Below, piece after piece: positions 1-8,122 of a stretch of DNA of 34,205 bases (position 1 is its first letter; the number at the start of each line of letters is the position of its first letter). Source of the DNA: Trichomonas vaginalis G3. Its lineage: Eukaryota > Parabasalia > Trichomonadida > Trichomonadidae. The stretch is taken from positions 1 to 34,205 of the forward strand of contig NW_026529297.1 of the NCBI RefSeq assembly GCF_026262505.1. Direction: 5' to 3'. The position numbers were made by a program, and so were the translations under genes. The notes beneath the pieces were generated by a model. It was given only the letters and a program-made list of their open reading frames with translations, did not search any database and was not told the DNA's origin.

Positions 1-1
1 T

Positions 2-148
2 TACATTGACAATTCGATTTCATCAACATTTTATAGAAATGTAGAACCTACTAATACAAGAGAACTATTTACTAACAAATTGATTCATCTTTCAACTGGT
101 AATTGCCAAGCAGAATTTGCAATTATCAAAAAAAACCAAATGCATTGA
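2..148 (+). CDS. 3' end of an unrecognised gene (partial)
   Basis: An open frame runs from the first bases of the window to a TGA at 146-148, giving 48 codons. The composition is protein-like (for example STFYRNVEPTNTRELF) and there is no low-complexity run, so I read it as the C-terminal end of a gene that starts outside the window. No domain is recognisable in this fragment. It lies 1.5 kb outside the Polinton and is probably host or flanking-repeat DNA. It is short enough that a chance open frame is possible. Confidence 0.45.
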   Translation, partial: YIDNSISSTFYRNVEPTNTRELFTNKLIHLSTGNCQAEFAIIKKNQMH

Positions 149-696
149 ATATTTCTCTCACCGATTCCCACGTCGTCGATTATTAAATATTTAATATTAA
201 TTATTTATCTTAATAAAATTACTTTTATTTATATAGAAACTTTCTAAAATATCCGTATTCTGTGTTCTGTAAAAAATTCAATGATGACAGAATTTATTAC
301 ATTTCCATATGGATAAATGAATGTAATTAAATCCTACTCAAAAATTAGCATGGAATATGATAATATTGATTATTTATTTATTTTTTGTCTGGTGAAAAGT
401 CTCGCACTTCACAATCTCATAATTTGATTATATTTAACATAACTATTAGTTGTTGTTGTATAGAGTTCTTGATTGTAACATCAACAAAACTTGGAAGATG
501 GAAGTCAATGTCATTCGAATCTAAATATTCATGAATATATGTAATATACCTCTTGATTGTAATATCAACAACACTTGAAATATTGTTCTTTAATCAATGA
601 TTTATTACATTATCATCTTACTTTTTTTATACTTCTAAAACATAAAATTCATTATTTATGAGATAATTAATAAAATAAAAAACAAAATAACTTTAT
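149..696. other. AT-rich intergenic stretch
   Basis: I see no gene here. The only structure is a degenerate direct repeat, TCTTGATTGTAA(C/T)ATCAACAA, at about 465-490 and 551-578. Confidence 0.5.
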
Positions 697-1537
697 TTAT
701 TTAGATTCTTTTGGGATGACGAAGCGTGGACATAAGTTGTTGATAGACTTTAACCAGAATTCTGAGAATTTCTGTGTTTCTTCTTTCATGAAATTGATAT
801 ATGTTTCAAATGATGTAACACGTGACTTCATTTCACGTTGATATTCCTCAAATGAGCGATTCCTTTCAACAATAACGCCGCGATATAGATGTGTCAATAG
901 ATGTAATAATAGGCATCATTGCGGATTCAACAGACTTGATTGCATCTGATTTCTTTGGTTTCTTAACTGTTTTCCTTCCTGAATTCTTCTCTTTCGTTTG
1001 TTGATCTTGACTTTCTGTTTGACTGGTCATAGAAGACAATGGTTCCATTGTTAAAGGTAATGTTGGCCATTGCCGGACATGGAATGGTCTGTCTTGGTCA
1101 TCTGGTAATTGCATGGACTTCCTTTCTTTGTCTTTAATCAATGATTTCAATGTCCTGCGTTCTTCATTGGCAACTGGACCTGGAATCAAATCTTCTAATA
1201 ATGGGAATTTATCAAACAATGACATCAATGAAGATGTGATTAATGGTAAATGTGATGTGAACATGTTCATTACGTTCTTCTCTGTTTCGATAATAGAGTT
1301 CTCGTAGTTTTGGATAACGGTTAATTCATTCTTACGTCGTTCTTCTTCTGAATTATACAATTTCTTTAATTCGGAAATGTTGTTTGAATCGGATAATTTA
1401 GGACTCAATGCTTTGACGTTTTGATCGCGTTGTGTTCTTAATTCTTTCATTTTATTGTTGAATTCGTCTTTGTTGTCAACAGTCAATAATTCGATTTTAT
1501 CCGCATAATACTTAACAACACAATCATATATTAAAAT
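697..1537 (-). pseudogene. Degraded coiled-coil-like gene of unknown function
   Basis: Two overlapping minus-strand frames read as one former gene. The longer frame is open from 1537 down to 866 but has no ATG at its 5' end; its first codons give KYYADKIELLTVDN. The product is charged and probably helical or coiled-coil (KMKELRTQRDQNVKAL, SEEERRKNEL), with a middle hydrophobic helix (TSHLPLITSSLMSLFDKFPL) and a basic stretch GRKTVKKPKKS. A second frame, 897 to 697, continues with similar composition (VIVERNRSFEEYQREMKSRV) and ends in TAG. The switch lies near 870-895 and looks like a one- or two-base frameshift. No family is recognised. It could be a 5'-truncated host gene or a piece of another repeat. 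Confidence 0.5.
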
Positions 1538-1647
1538 TCATAAAAACACTTGAAATTCTGCGAAGTCTTTCTCCTCACTATTCATTTACAGAGTATGTAG
1601 TTCAGGGGTATTATTGTGTACTTCCTCTTATACCCATGCAAATTTAA

Positions 1648-1699
1648 TCTACCGATTTTTTAAATTCACATGAATTTTTAATTAATTATGCAATTGAGA
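1648..1699 (+). pseudogene. Left stub of the coding frame hit by the Polinton
   Basis: The 17 codons before the left Polinton end (open from 1648, ending at the target site) read STDFLNSHEFLINYAIE. The frame phase at the duplicated TTGAGAA matches that of the open frame starting on the other side at 27613. The stub is very short and the frame upstream of 1648 has a stop, so the former gene was either already degraded or shifted frame. Family unknown. Confidence 0.35.
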
Positions 1700-1700
1700 A
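1694..1700. repeat. Target-site duplication, left copy (TTGAGAA)
   Basis: TTGAGAA directly precedes the left TIR and recurs at 27612-27618. Polintons make 6-bp duplications; the seventh shared base makes the exact element edge ambiguous by one position. Confidence 0.8.
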
Positions 1701-1710
1701 GTTAGTATGG

Positions 1711-1779
1711 CTAAGTCGTGTACTGAGGCACTGCGCGCCTCCGTACACCACTTAGCGGTTTTGACACTTTACAAAACCG
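1711..1779. repeat. Left terminal palindromes (45-bp cruciform plus hairpin)
   Basis: 1711-1755 is an imperfect 45-bp palindrome centred on 1733. Its 13-base outer arms, CTAAGTCGTGTAC and GTACACCACTTAG, differ at one position, and the inner arms are GAGGC and GCCTC. Only three base pairs plus the apex fail to match. Directly inside is a second hairpin, CGGTTTT (1756-1762) with AAAACCG (1773-1779) and a 10-base loop. Both begin 10 bp from the element edge. Confidence 0.8.
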
Positions 1780-1880
1780 TTAACGTATATTTTACAACAC
1801 AAACGACAACACCAACTTAACCTTAAATATTTACAAAGCCATCAACCACTTCACCTCACTAATGTAAAAAATAAACGTTC

Positions 1881-2201
1881 TCACTTACAAAAGTATTGCA
1901 ACTCCTCCCATTGCTGTGCTTCACATAACAGCTCATAATCTTCTGACTCACTTTCTTCTTCATATAGGTCAAAATCACTGTCAAAATAAATGTTAGTAAG
2001 TTTTGACAAAGCTAATGAAACACGTTTACCGTTTGTATCGTATGCTTGTATAAACTTTCCATTCTTCATTCCTTCATAAACGCTCAAACTAACTTTACCC
2101 TTTCTCCCTCGTATCTGATAGAATGTATTTTCACGAGGAACGAAGAACAAATTCTTGAACTCATGACCGTTGTAGTTTGTTATCTCAATAGTTTTCGTCA
2201 T
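1881..2201 (-). CDS. TIR-encoded 106-aa protein, left copy
   Basis: This gene lies inside the TIR, so the element carries two identical copies (the other at 27112-27432), both read inward to outward. The product has an aromatic/basic N-terminal half (NLFFVPRENTFYQIRGRKG) and an acidic tail (FDLYEEESESEDYELL). The N-terminal two thirds lines up by eye with the C-terminal domain of the HNH protein at 22327-22893 (NYYYVPSEDVFYYFMG there), with a matching later piece NGKRVSLALSKLTNIY against EGRRTKLSIAKF. A small DNA-binding or nuclease-associated domain is the likeliest reading, but that is inferred. The start is the ATG just after the AAAAT tract, which probably forms the leader and promoter. 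Confidence 0.8.
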   Translation of the reverse strand: MTKTIEITNYNGHEFKNLFFVPRENTFYQIRGRKGKVSLSVYEGMKNGKFIQAYDTNGKRVSLALSKLTNIYFDSDFDLYEEESESEDYELLCEAQQWEELQYFCK

Positions 2202-2374
2202 TTATATAAAAATAAAATAAAAAATAAAATAAAAAATAAAATAAAAATAAAATAAAAAATAAAATAAAATAAAATAAAAAATAAAATAAAAAATAAAATA
2301 AAAAATAAAAATAAAAAAAAATAAATGATATCACCACCCACACGTATATGAAAACATAGCACAAAAATAAATTT

Positions 2375-2422
2375 AGGTGAAGTGGTGAGATCTCACCTCT
2401 TTTTTCACCTGTTTTTTCACCC
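2375..2422. repeat. GGTGAGATCTCACC module, copy 1 (left TIR)
   Basis: The core palindrome GGTGAGATCTCACC is at 2384-2397, preceded by AGGTGAAG and followed by two TTTTTTCACC units. The same module recurs at 13539-13586, 14668-14724 and 26940-26987. Confidence 0.85.
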
Positions 2423-2430
2423 TGTTGAAT

Positions 2431-2958
2431 TCATTGCTTTATAACTCTCTTCCTTGGTTTCTTTTTAGTTGCTTTCTTCACGTCTGTCTCCAACTTGACT
2501 GTCTTTCTTCTTCGGCCGTAATGATACCAGTTACTTCCACCAGTCAATGGGTCAAATGGTCTTTCGTAAGGGTTTCCATACATTCCATAAGGTCCGTATG
2601 GATAAACCGCTGGTGGAGAAGAAACATTTTCTTTAGTTCCATCGACTCTATTTAAATGCATTGTTTCACCTTTCATCTGGTCATTAAAGTCTTTTGCGTG
2701 TTTTGCAAACTCATCGTCCTTTCCTAAAGCATTTTCTGACTCAGTCGCAACCAAATTGGATGCTTTATTTATGAGCCCTATTTTATTTAATCTTAACTTC
2801 TTTGCAACCCAGCCTCCAATCTTCCCTTTATTTGCATCTAATGTCTTCGAAACCCTTCCTCCACTCATTTTATTTACTGCGTCATAAGCTCCAAGTGCTT
2901 TTGCTCCAAATGCTAATGCTTTTGTTCCCATTGCGCCTAAAGCTGCCCAAGCTACCAT
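2431..2958 (-). CDS. Polinton structural-type protein with basic tail (175 aa)
   Basis: The N-terminal 40 residues are Ala/Gly-rich and amphipathic (WAALGAMGTKALAFGAKAL). The middle is a Pro/Tyr/Gly stretch (PPAVYPYGPYGMYGNPY), and the C-terminus is strongly basic (GRRRKTVKL ... KKKPRKRVIKQ). That layout recalls adenovirus-like internal virion proteins such as pVI or core proteins, which combine a membrane-active helix with DNA-binding basic patches; this is analogy, not detected homology. The start ATG follows directly on the stop of the upstream gene (TAAATG). The stop codon falls inside the left TIR, so the 3' end is shared with TIR sequence. Confidence 0.7.
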   Translation of the reverse strand: MVAWAALGAMGTKALAFGAKALGAYDAVNKMSGGRVSKTLDANKGKIGGWVAKKLRLNKIGLINKASNLVATESENALGKDDEFAKHAKDFNDQMKGETMHLNRVDGTKENVSSPPAVYPYGPYGMYGNPYERPFDPLTGGSNWYHYGRRRKTVKLETDVKKATKKKPRKRVIKQ

Positions 2959-3183
2959 TTACACCATATTAAAATCATCTCTCTTCAATATTATCTCATA
3001 AAAGTTCTCGTTACTGGAGAAAGTCAATGAAACATAAGCGTTCTCACGGGCTTCGCCCTCACTACTTTGCGGTCTATCTAACTTCTTTCTTATATCATCT
3101 ATACGCTTCAAAATGTCTGAACAATTGCTAACATCTTCTACAACAGTTATTTCATCATGAATGACCTTCAAGAACAAGCTCAT
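2959..3183 (-). CDS. Small Polinton protein, 74 aa, function unknown
   Basis: A short ORF packed without spacers between two others. The upstream gene's TAA touches this ATG, and this gene's TAA touches the next ATG. The sequence is predicted mixed alpha/beta (SLFLKVIHDEITVVEDV; AYVSLTFSSNENFYEIILK) with no motif I recognise. The gapless placement on the same strand between two probable virion genes supports a real gene and a possible role in the particle. Confidence 0.6.
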   Translation of the reverse strand: MSLFLKVIHDEITVVEDVSNCSDILKRIDDIRKKLDRPQSSEGEARENAYVSLTFSSNENFYEIILKRDDFNMV

Positions 3184-4065
3184 TTAATATGCTATTAAAA
3201 TCATCTCAATAATGAGTCCATCCTTTCCATCTTTAGGTAGCACAACATCTTTCATTGAAGAAGGTTCGACAAGTCTTATGTTAAACTTACTGACAAAGTT
3301 TGTTATACTATAATGCTTTGGCGGCGAATACATATAGTTTGAAAGACATAATATAGATTCTTCAGCAAATTCACTTATACTGGATTTTATAACAATGTTC
3401 TCACGAGACCAAATACCACCAATTGACAATCTTGTAAGCAATCCTGCTGAACCTTCTACTGTAAACGTCGATGGTAACATTCCACGAAGGTCATCTATTG
3501 ACATCGTTGAGTCACTGTATTTAAATATTTTCTTAAAGCAATCGTCATTATCTAACCATGCAATAGCTTTGAAGTTTTCATTCGAATATACATCTGCTTC
3601 ATTAAATGTAAAACCTGACTTCTTTGCAGAGACGACTTTAAAATCTATTGAGTTTGTTTCAAAATTATATGCTATGGTAACTTCTGAAGGTAATGGATGT
3701 CCTTCCGCAGTCAGTTGTTCTCTCACTACCGTTTGAAGCTTTGTATTAAAAACTTTCATGTCATCTCCTGTATCTAAGTTCACATACACAGCAACAGGGA
3801 AACTATCTTGCTTCTTTGTTTCATCATTATACCTCAAAACATTAAAGTTCTTCAATAATATTGTTCTTCCTGCTGGAATACTTCGAACCTGTCTGATTTC
3901 AATAGCTTTCTCACCTCCTACATACTCTACCCAGTGTCTTGGATATTCATAAGTATACTGACTTTCTTGAATTTTGGTTGGTTTCATCATAACATGTTCA
4001 TAGTATATCTTTATACTCTTGTCAGTTAGACTCGGTGCTATGTTCTGAATATTTCTGACTTGCAT
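3184..4065 (-). CDS. Penton-like jelly-roll paralogue (293 aa)
   Basis: I place the start at the ATG at 4065 (MQVRNIQNIA), because codons upstream would overlap the divergent ATPase gene, which starts at 4082 only 16 bp away. The layout matches the minor capsid locus at 22945-23800. An N-terminal strand motif, PRHWVEYVGGEKAIEIRQV, parallels PTDWIVNINEEKYIGITSM, and a C-terminal motif, FNIRLVEP ... VVLPKDGKDGLIIEMIL, parallels FWIDMF ... VFLPPDHKDCLYIEAQLL. I therefore read it as a divergent paralogue of the penton-type single jelly-roll protein, probably a vertex or minor structural protein. This rests on eye alignment only. Confidence 0.6.
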   Translation of the reverse strand: MQVRNIQNIAPSLTDKSIKIYYEHVMMKPTKIQESQYTYEYPRHWVEYVGGEKAIEIRQVRSIPAGRTILLKNFNVLRYNDETKKQDSFPVAVYVNLDTGDDMKVFNTKLQTVVREQLTAEGHPLPSEVTIAYNFETNSIDFKVVSAKKSGFTFNEADVYSNENFKAIAWLDNDDCFKKIFKYSDSTMSIDDLRGMLPSTFTVEGSAGLLTRLSIGGIWSRENIVIKSSISEFAEESILCLSNYMYSPPKHYSITNFVSKFNIRLVEPSSMKDVVLPKDGKDGLIIEMILIAY

Positions 4066-4081
4066 TTTTAATGGAGATAAA

Positions 4082-4969
4082 ATGAAGCATTTAATACATG
4101 ACGTAGATGAAGACATGAATGAAACTACAGACAAACTTAACTCTTCTCTTATTCTTCCTTTCAGCAAAGATTATGAGTTCTGTTCAAATGGTGTGTATTT
4201 CTATTGTGGAAAGATGGGTTCAGGTAAGACATTTAACCTCATTCGTCATATACTCATAACAGAACGTTTAGGAAATGACTCATATTATGACCAAATCATT
4301 ATATCAGCAACTTCAGACTCTATGGACTCAACAGCGAAAACATTTATGTCAAAAGTTCAAGCCTCTGTCGTTAAAGTTCCAGACAGTGAACTCATTGAAT
4401 TTCTTCAACGTTACATTCGACGTAAGAGAAAATATTATGCCATCGTTGAATTTATACAGTCAGGAATGCAAAAGACTTCTGAGGAGATGGAAAGAATTAT
4501 TGACAAACACCACTTGCGTCAGTACTCAGGAGTTTACGATATGAAACGACTGACAAACTACATTCTATCAAAACTTTCAAAATACCCCTTCAAAAAATAT
4601 CCATCAAACACTTTATTAGTTTGTGACGACTTCGCCGGAAAAGGTTTAGTTTCAAAGCCTGACTCACCATTAGCTAACATCATAACTAAAGTCAGACATT
4701 ACCATTTAACTGTAGCAATACTTATGCAAACATGGAGGTTTTTAGCTTTAAACATAAAACGTCTCATAACTGACTTCGTTATCTTTCAAGGTTTCTCACG
4801 CTATGACATTGAACTCATTTGGAAACAGTCAGGTATAACATTACCTTTTGAAGAAATTTGGGAAGCATATAAGTCTCTCATCTCTCCTCGTTCATACCTT
4901 GAGATTCATATCATGACTAATACCATTAAAGTCAAAAATATTCCATGGGAACGACCAACATTGTTTTAA
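4082..4969 (+). CDS. Polinton genome-packaging ATPase (FtsK/HerA-A32 type)
   Basis: The 295-aa product has a clean Walker A, GKMGSGKT, at residues 43-50, and a Walker B-like NTLLVCDDFAGKG around 176-188. A later hydrophobic strand with a polar end (HLTVAILMQTWRF) is where these enzymes carry the sensor region. Length and layout fit the A32-like packaging ATPases of Polintons, adenovirus-like and NCLDV-type viruses, which use ATP to drive DNA into the preformed capsid. The neighbours are virion genes in divergent orientation. Its stop TAA at 4967-4969 overlaps the stop of the opposing gene in the palindrome TTTAAA. Confidence 0.9.
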   Translation: MKHLIHDVDEDMNETTDKLNSSLILPFSKDYEFCSNGVYFYCGKMGSGKTFNLIRHILITERLGNDSYYDQIIISATSDSMDSTAKTFMSKVQASVVKVPDSELIEFLQRYIRRKRKYYAIVEFIQSGMQKTSEEMERIIDKHHLRQYSGVYDMKRLTNYILSKLSKYPFKKYPSNTLLVCDDFAGKGLVSKPDSPLANIITKVRHYHLTVAILMQTWRFLALNIKRLITDFVIFQGFSRYDIELIWKQSGITLPFEEIWEAYKSLISPRSYLEIHIMTNTIKVKNIPWERPTLF

Positions 4970-5367
4970 AGTTTAACCTTCAATTGACTGATGGTAAACA
5001 AATTCCATGCATCTCTGTCGCCATTTCTGTTAATATTTTTGCTGTCATTCATATCATCCACTTCCCCATCCGTTAGCTTTTGAGGATATGCGTTAGAATA
5101 GCTGTTCTTAAATGAAGGCTTTTCACCTTTGAGAGCATAAACTCTATAACTTTCTGCATACTTTATGTTTGAACCTCCTGAGCCATCATTGACATAAATT
5201 TTTATAGGCTTCCACCCTTTGTTCATGTTCCTGCTTCTTCCCTTAGCTCTTTTGTTCAGTAGTTCTACATCTTTATACACAGCTCCTGTCTCAGTGAATT
5301 CAACAATATTTTCATTCGTTAGCTTTACATTCAAACCCTTGTCGAGTATATTGTTCATTTCATACAT
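4966..5367 (-). CDS. Unrecognised Polinton protein (about 133 aa)
   Basis: The best start is the ATG at 5367 (MYEMNNILDKG) or the one at 5358, since longer versions would run into the divergent gene starting at 5393. The product is hydrophilic and basic in the middle (NKRAKGRSRNMNKGWKP), with an Asp/Asn-rich C-terminal part (DDMNDSKNINRNGDRDAW). I recognise no domain. The stop codon is shared with that of the ATPase gene on the other strand. Tight packing between the ATPase and the next gene argues that it is real. Confidence 0.55.
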   Translation of the reverse strand: MYEMNNILDKGLNVKLTNENIVEFTETGAVYKDVELLNKRAKGRSRNMNKGWKPIKIYVNDGSGGSNIKYAESYRVYALKGEKPSFKNSYSNAYPQKLTDGEVDDMNDSKNINRNGDRDAWNLFTISQLKVKL

Positions 5368-5392
5368 ATAAAAGGTTTTTATTCTATATGAA

Positions 5393-6007
5393 ATGAGAAG
5401 CAAATCCATCTTAGCTGGTGCCGTTAATGTTCCAATTGAACCAACATCAAATGTTGACTCACGAACGACAAACAATATTGTCATAAAGAACTATAGTTCA
5501 GAGTGTTTGAAAGAACCAGAACCAGAGCTGAAATCCGTGAATTTAAACACAGCTTCAAACGCTAACGCTACATCAGATGTTAAGTTAGAGTATCCACCAC
5601 TGGACCAAATTCTTTCAAGAGAAGCCAACGACAATCCTTACACAAATGTTCAAACAAATCCTTCAGATAACGTAGACCATTACCTTCTTCAGTTATACCA
5701 AACAATTTTACTCAAAGACGATAAGAAGCTTTTGACAAATCTTATAAGTAAGAACCAAATAATTCTAACAAAGGAGGACCTTGAAAATGTTATCTCACGA
5801 ATAACAGGGAAACAATGTGTCATTGACTATCTCGACCCTGAAATCGAATGCTGTGGTCAAACTCCACTATTCATGAAAATAGGTAACATCCGCATCATTG
5901 AAACACCAGGAACTACAGGAGTTGAGTTTAAGTATAAATATTCGAATGAATATACAAAACTTTCAACAGAATATAAACTTTGTTTGAAATATGTTTTAGT
6001 AAATTAA
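5393..6007 (+). CDS. Unrecognised Polinton protein, 204 aa
   Basis: The N-terminal half looks disordered and acidic/Asn-rich (ECLKEPEPELKSVNLNTASN). The C-terminal half is predicted folded and contains a Cys pair (DPEIECCGQTP) and a Lys/Tyr-rich end. No family recognised. The ATG at 5393 is 25 bp from the divergent start at 5367. The last 58 bases of the gene plus 23 bases of 3' flank (5950-6030) are duplicated at 8004-8084, on the far side of a 1.97-kb insertion. The insertion thus fell just after this gene and left it uninterrupted. Confidence 0.6.
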   Translation: MRSKSILAGAVNVPIEPTSNVDSRTTNNIVIKNYSSECLKEPEPELKSVNLNTASNANATSDVKLEYPPLDQILSREANDNPYTNVQTNPSDNVDHYLLQLYQTILLKDDKKLLTNLISKNQIILTKEDLENVISRITGKQCVIDYLDPEIECCGQTPLFMKIGNIRIIETPGTTGVEFKYKYSNEYTKLSTEYKLCLKYVLVN

Positions 6008-6030
6008 AGCAGTCAGGAGGGCTCTTTGAG
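5950..6030. repeat. 81-bp direct repeat, left copy
   Basis: Perfectly identical to 8004-8084. It comprises the last codons and 3' flank of the 204-aa gene and directly borders the inserted element 6031-8003. Confidence 0.92.
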
Positions 6031-6102
6031 AGTGTGGTAGAATTTACGAAAAAGTGACACTTAACCTTAAATTTCCAAACACTATTTTTGATTGTATTTT
6101 GT

Positions 6103-6970
6103 TATTTATATATTTATATATATATATTTTATATATGTATATATTATATATGTATATATATATGTATATATTTATATATGTATATATTTATATATGTATA
6201 TATTTATATATGTATATATAATATGTATATATTTATATATGTATATATTTATATATGTATATATTTATATATGTATATATTATATATGTATATATTTATA
6301 TATGTATATTTTATATATGTATATATATATTATATATATATTTATATATGTATATATTTTATATATGTATATATTTATATATGTATATATTTATATATGT
6401 ATATATTTATATATGTATATATTTATATATGTATATATTTATATATGTATATATTTATATATGTATATATTTATATATGTATATATTTATATATGTATAT
6501 ATTATATATGTATATATTTTATATGTATATATTTATATATGTATATATTTATATATGTATATATTTATATATGTATATATTTATATATGTATATATTTAT
6601 ATATGTATATATTTATATATGTATATATTATATATGTATATATTTATATATGTATATATTTATATATGTATATATTTATATATGTATATATTTATATATG
6701 TATATATTTATATATGTATATATTTATATATGTATATATTTATATATGTATATATTTATATATGTATATATTATATATGTATATATTTATATATGTATAT
6801 ATTTATATATGTATATATTTATATATGTATATATTTATATATGTATATATTTATATATGTATATATTTATATATGTATATATTTTATATGTATATATTTA
6901 TATATGTATATATTTATATGTATATATTTATATATGTATATATGCATGTATTTATATATGTATATTTATT
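6103..6970. repeat. TATATG-type microsatellite, about 870 bp
   Basis: Runs of TATATATGTATATATT with small length variations. All three forward frames stay open over hundreds of bases because the unit contains no stop, giving artefactual Tyr/Ile/Met-rich frames. It is part of the inserted element. Confidence 0.95.
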
Positions 6971-7077
6971 TTAAAAAATTAAAAATAATATAATTAAAAT
7001 TTATTTATATTTTAAATTTCATACTGATCTTCGATTCCAATTTGTGAATTGATATCATTAACAATTGAATTTCGGTG

Positions 7078-7715
7078 CACCCCTATGAGAGCGCTGGCGA
7101 CCGAAACACAACTAGTAAGATTGTGTATTAGAAACTGCTTCATGCTGTGTTGAGTAAGCTTCGATGTCTTTGTAGGATAGCTTTCTGAGAGCGAAACAAG
7201 ATAGTGTTGAAAAAAAAAATTGAAAATCTGAGAGACTGTGCAAGAGCCAACGACCAAAACACTACCAGTAAGATACAGCAGTAGTAGCTGCTTCATGCTG
7301 CATTGAGTATTGTTGAATAATTTGAAGTAGTGGTTTTTGAAATCAGCACCCCTATGAGAGCGCTGGCGACCGAAACACAACTAGTAAGATTGTGTATTAG
7401 AAACTGCTTCATGCTGTGTTGAGTAAGCTTCGATGTCTTTGTAGGATAGCTTTCTGAGAGCGAAACAAGATAGTGTTGAAAAAAAAAATTGAAAATCTGA
7501 GAGACTGTGCAAGAGCCAACGACCAAAACACTACCAGTAAGATACAGCAGTAGTAGCTGCTTCATGCTGCATTGAGTATTGTTGAATAATTTGAAGTAGT
7601 GGTTTTTGAAATCAGCACCCCTATGAGAGCGCTGGCGACCGAAACACAACTAGTAAGATTGTGTATTAGAAACTGCTTCATGCTTTGTTGAGTAAGCTTC
7701 GATATCTTTATCAGA
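7078..7715. repeat. 269-bp tandem repeat, about 2.4 copies
   Basis: Copies begin with CACCCCTATGAGAGCGCTGG at 7078, 7347 and 7616; the third is partial and ends near 7715. Copies one and two are essentially identical. Each unit holds a diverged internal half-repeat, seen as GACCGAAACACAACTAGTAAG against GACCAAAACACTACCAGTAAG, followed by GCTTCATGCTG in both halves, which points to an older duplication inside the unit. Confidence 0.9.
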
Positions 7716-8003
7716 CCACCTTTAAATTAACCACTCACATTCTCACTGTGGTCCATCTAAAATTTGTAAACTTTATGACATAAAATTATATTTTATGCAG
7801 GATCCCACCTATTACTTAATCTTTTTGGAATAAATGTTTTATAATATTTATCGATTGATTGTAATTTTTTGTATAAAAAAAAGTTTTTTATTTATATTAA
7901 AAATATATTCGGTTAATGATATTATCTTATAATTTGTAAATAAATCTAGTAATAAAATAACTTTAATAGTTGGTGTCACTTTTTCGAAAATTCTGGTTTT
8001 TTC

Positions 8004-8084
8004 ATATACAAAACTTTCAACAGAATATAAACTTTGTTTGAAATATGTTTTAGTAAATTAAAGCAGTCAGGAGGGCTCTTTGAG
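8004..8084. repeat. 81-bp direct repeat, right copy
   Basis: Identical to 5950-6030. It includes a stranded copy of the final codons of the 204-aa gene, without a gene in front of it. Confidence 0.92.
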
Positions 8085-8122
8085 CCCATCTTGGCGCTTT
8101 GTGCCGTCAGTCAAAAAAAATT

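Larger units (their letters stand above)
1701..2455. repeat. Left terminal inverted repeat of the Polinton
   Basis: Reverse complement of 26907-27611 from the outer edge through the 106-aa gene, an AAAAT-type tract, the GGTGAGATCTCACC module and on to TTATAACTCTCTTCCTT. The left copy is about 50 bp longer, mainly because the AAAAT tract at 2206-2322 has more units. The inner end includes the stop codon of the gene at 2431-2958. Confidence 0.93.
6031..8003. mobile_element. TIR element of unknown family inserted in the Polinton
   Basis: The 1973-bp insert is bounded by 81-bp direct repeats. Its ends are inverted: the left has GAATTTACGAAAAAGTGACAC (6040-6060) and the right, read on the minus strand, has GAATTTTCGAAAAAGTGACAC, so about 20 of 21 bases match within terminal arms of about 30 bp. 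Inside are a TATATG-type microsatellite (about 6103-6970), a 269-bp tandem array (7078-7715) and AT-rich filler. No transposase is present, so it is non-autonomous. No superfamily I know makes an 81-bp target duplication, so I leave the family open. Confidence 0.7.

Noticed and set aside
1806-1830. Similarity between inner TIR sequence (CTTAACCTTAAAT) and the start of the 6031-8003 element
   Set aside because: Only 13 bases match and the flanks differ; too short to claim common origin in AT-rich DNA.
3395-3952. Plus-strand frames opposite the 293-aa gene
   Set aside because: Shadows of a better-supported minus-strand gene, with no start context or motif of their own.
6088-6993. Three long overlapping Tyr/Ile/Met-rich open frames
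   Set aside because: They are translations of a stop-free TATATG-type microsatellite and are open in all three frames at once; not genes.
7012-7649. Two overlapping minus-strand frames of about 120 aa with identical N-termini
   Set aside because: They repeat because they lie on the 269-bp tandem array; composition and context give no support for coding.
5950-8084. LTR-like arrangement (identical direct repeats around an insert)
   Set aside because: The 81-bp repeats are Polinton gene sequence, the insert has inverted ends, and there is no primer-binding site, polypurine tract or gag/pol; better read as a long target duplication.
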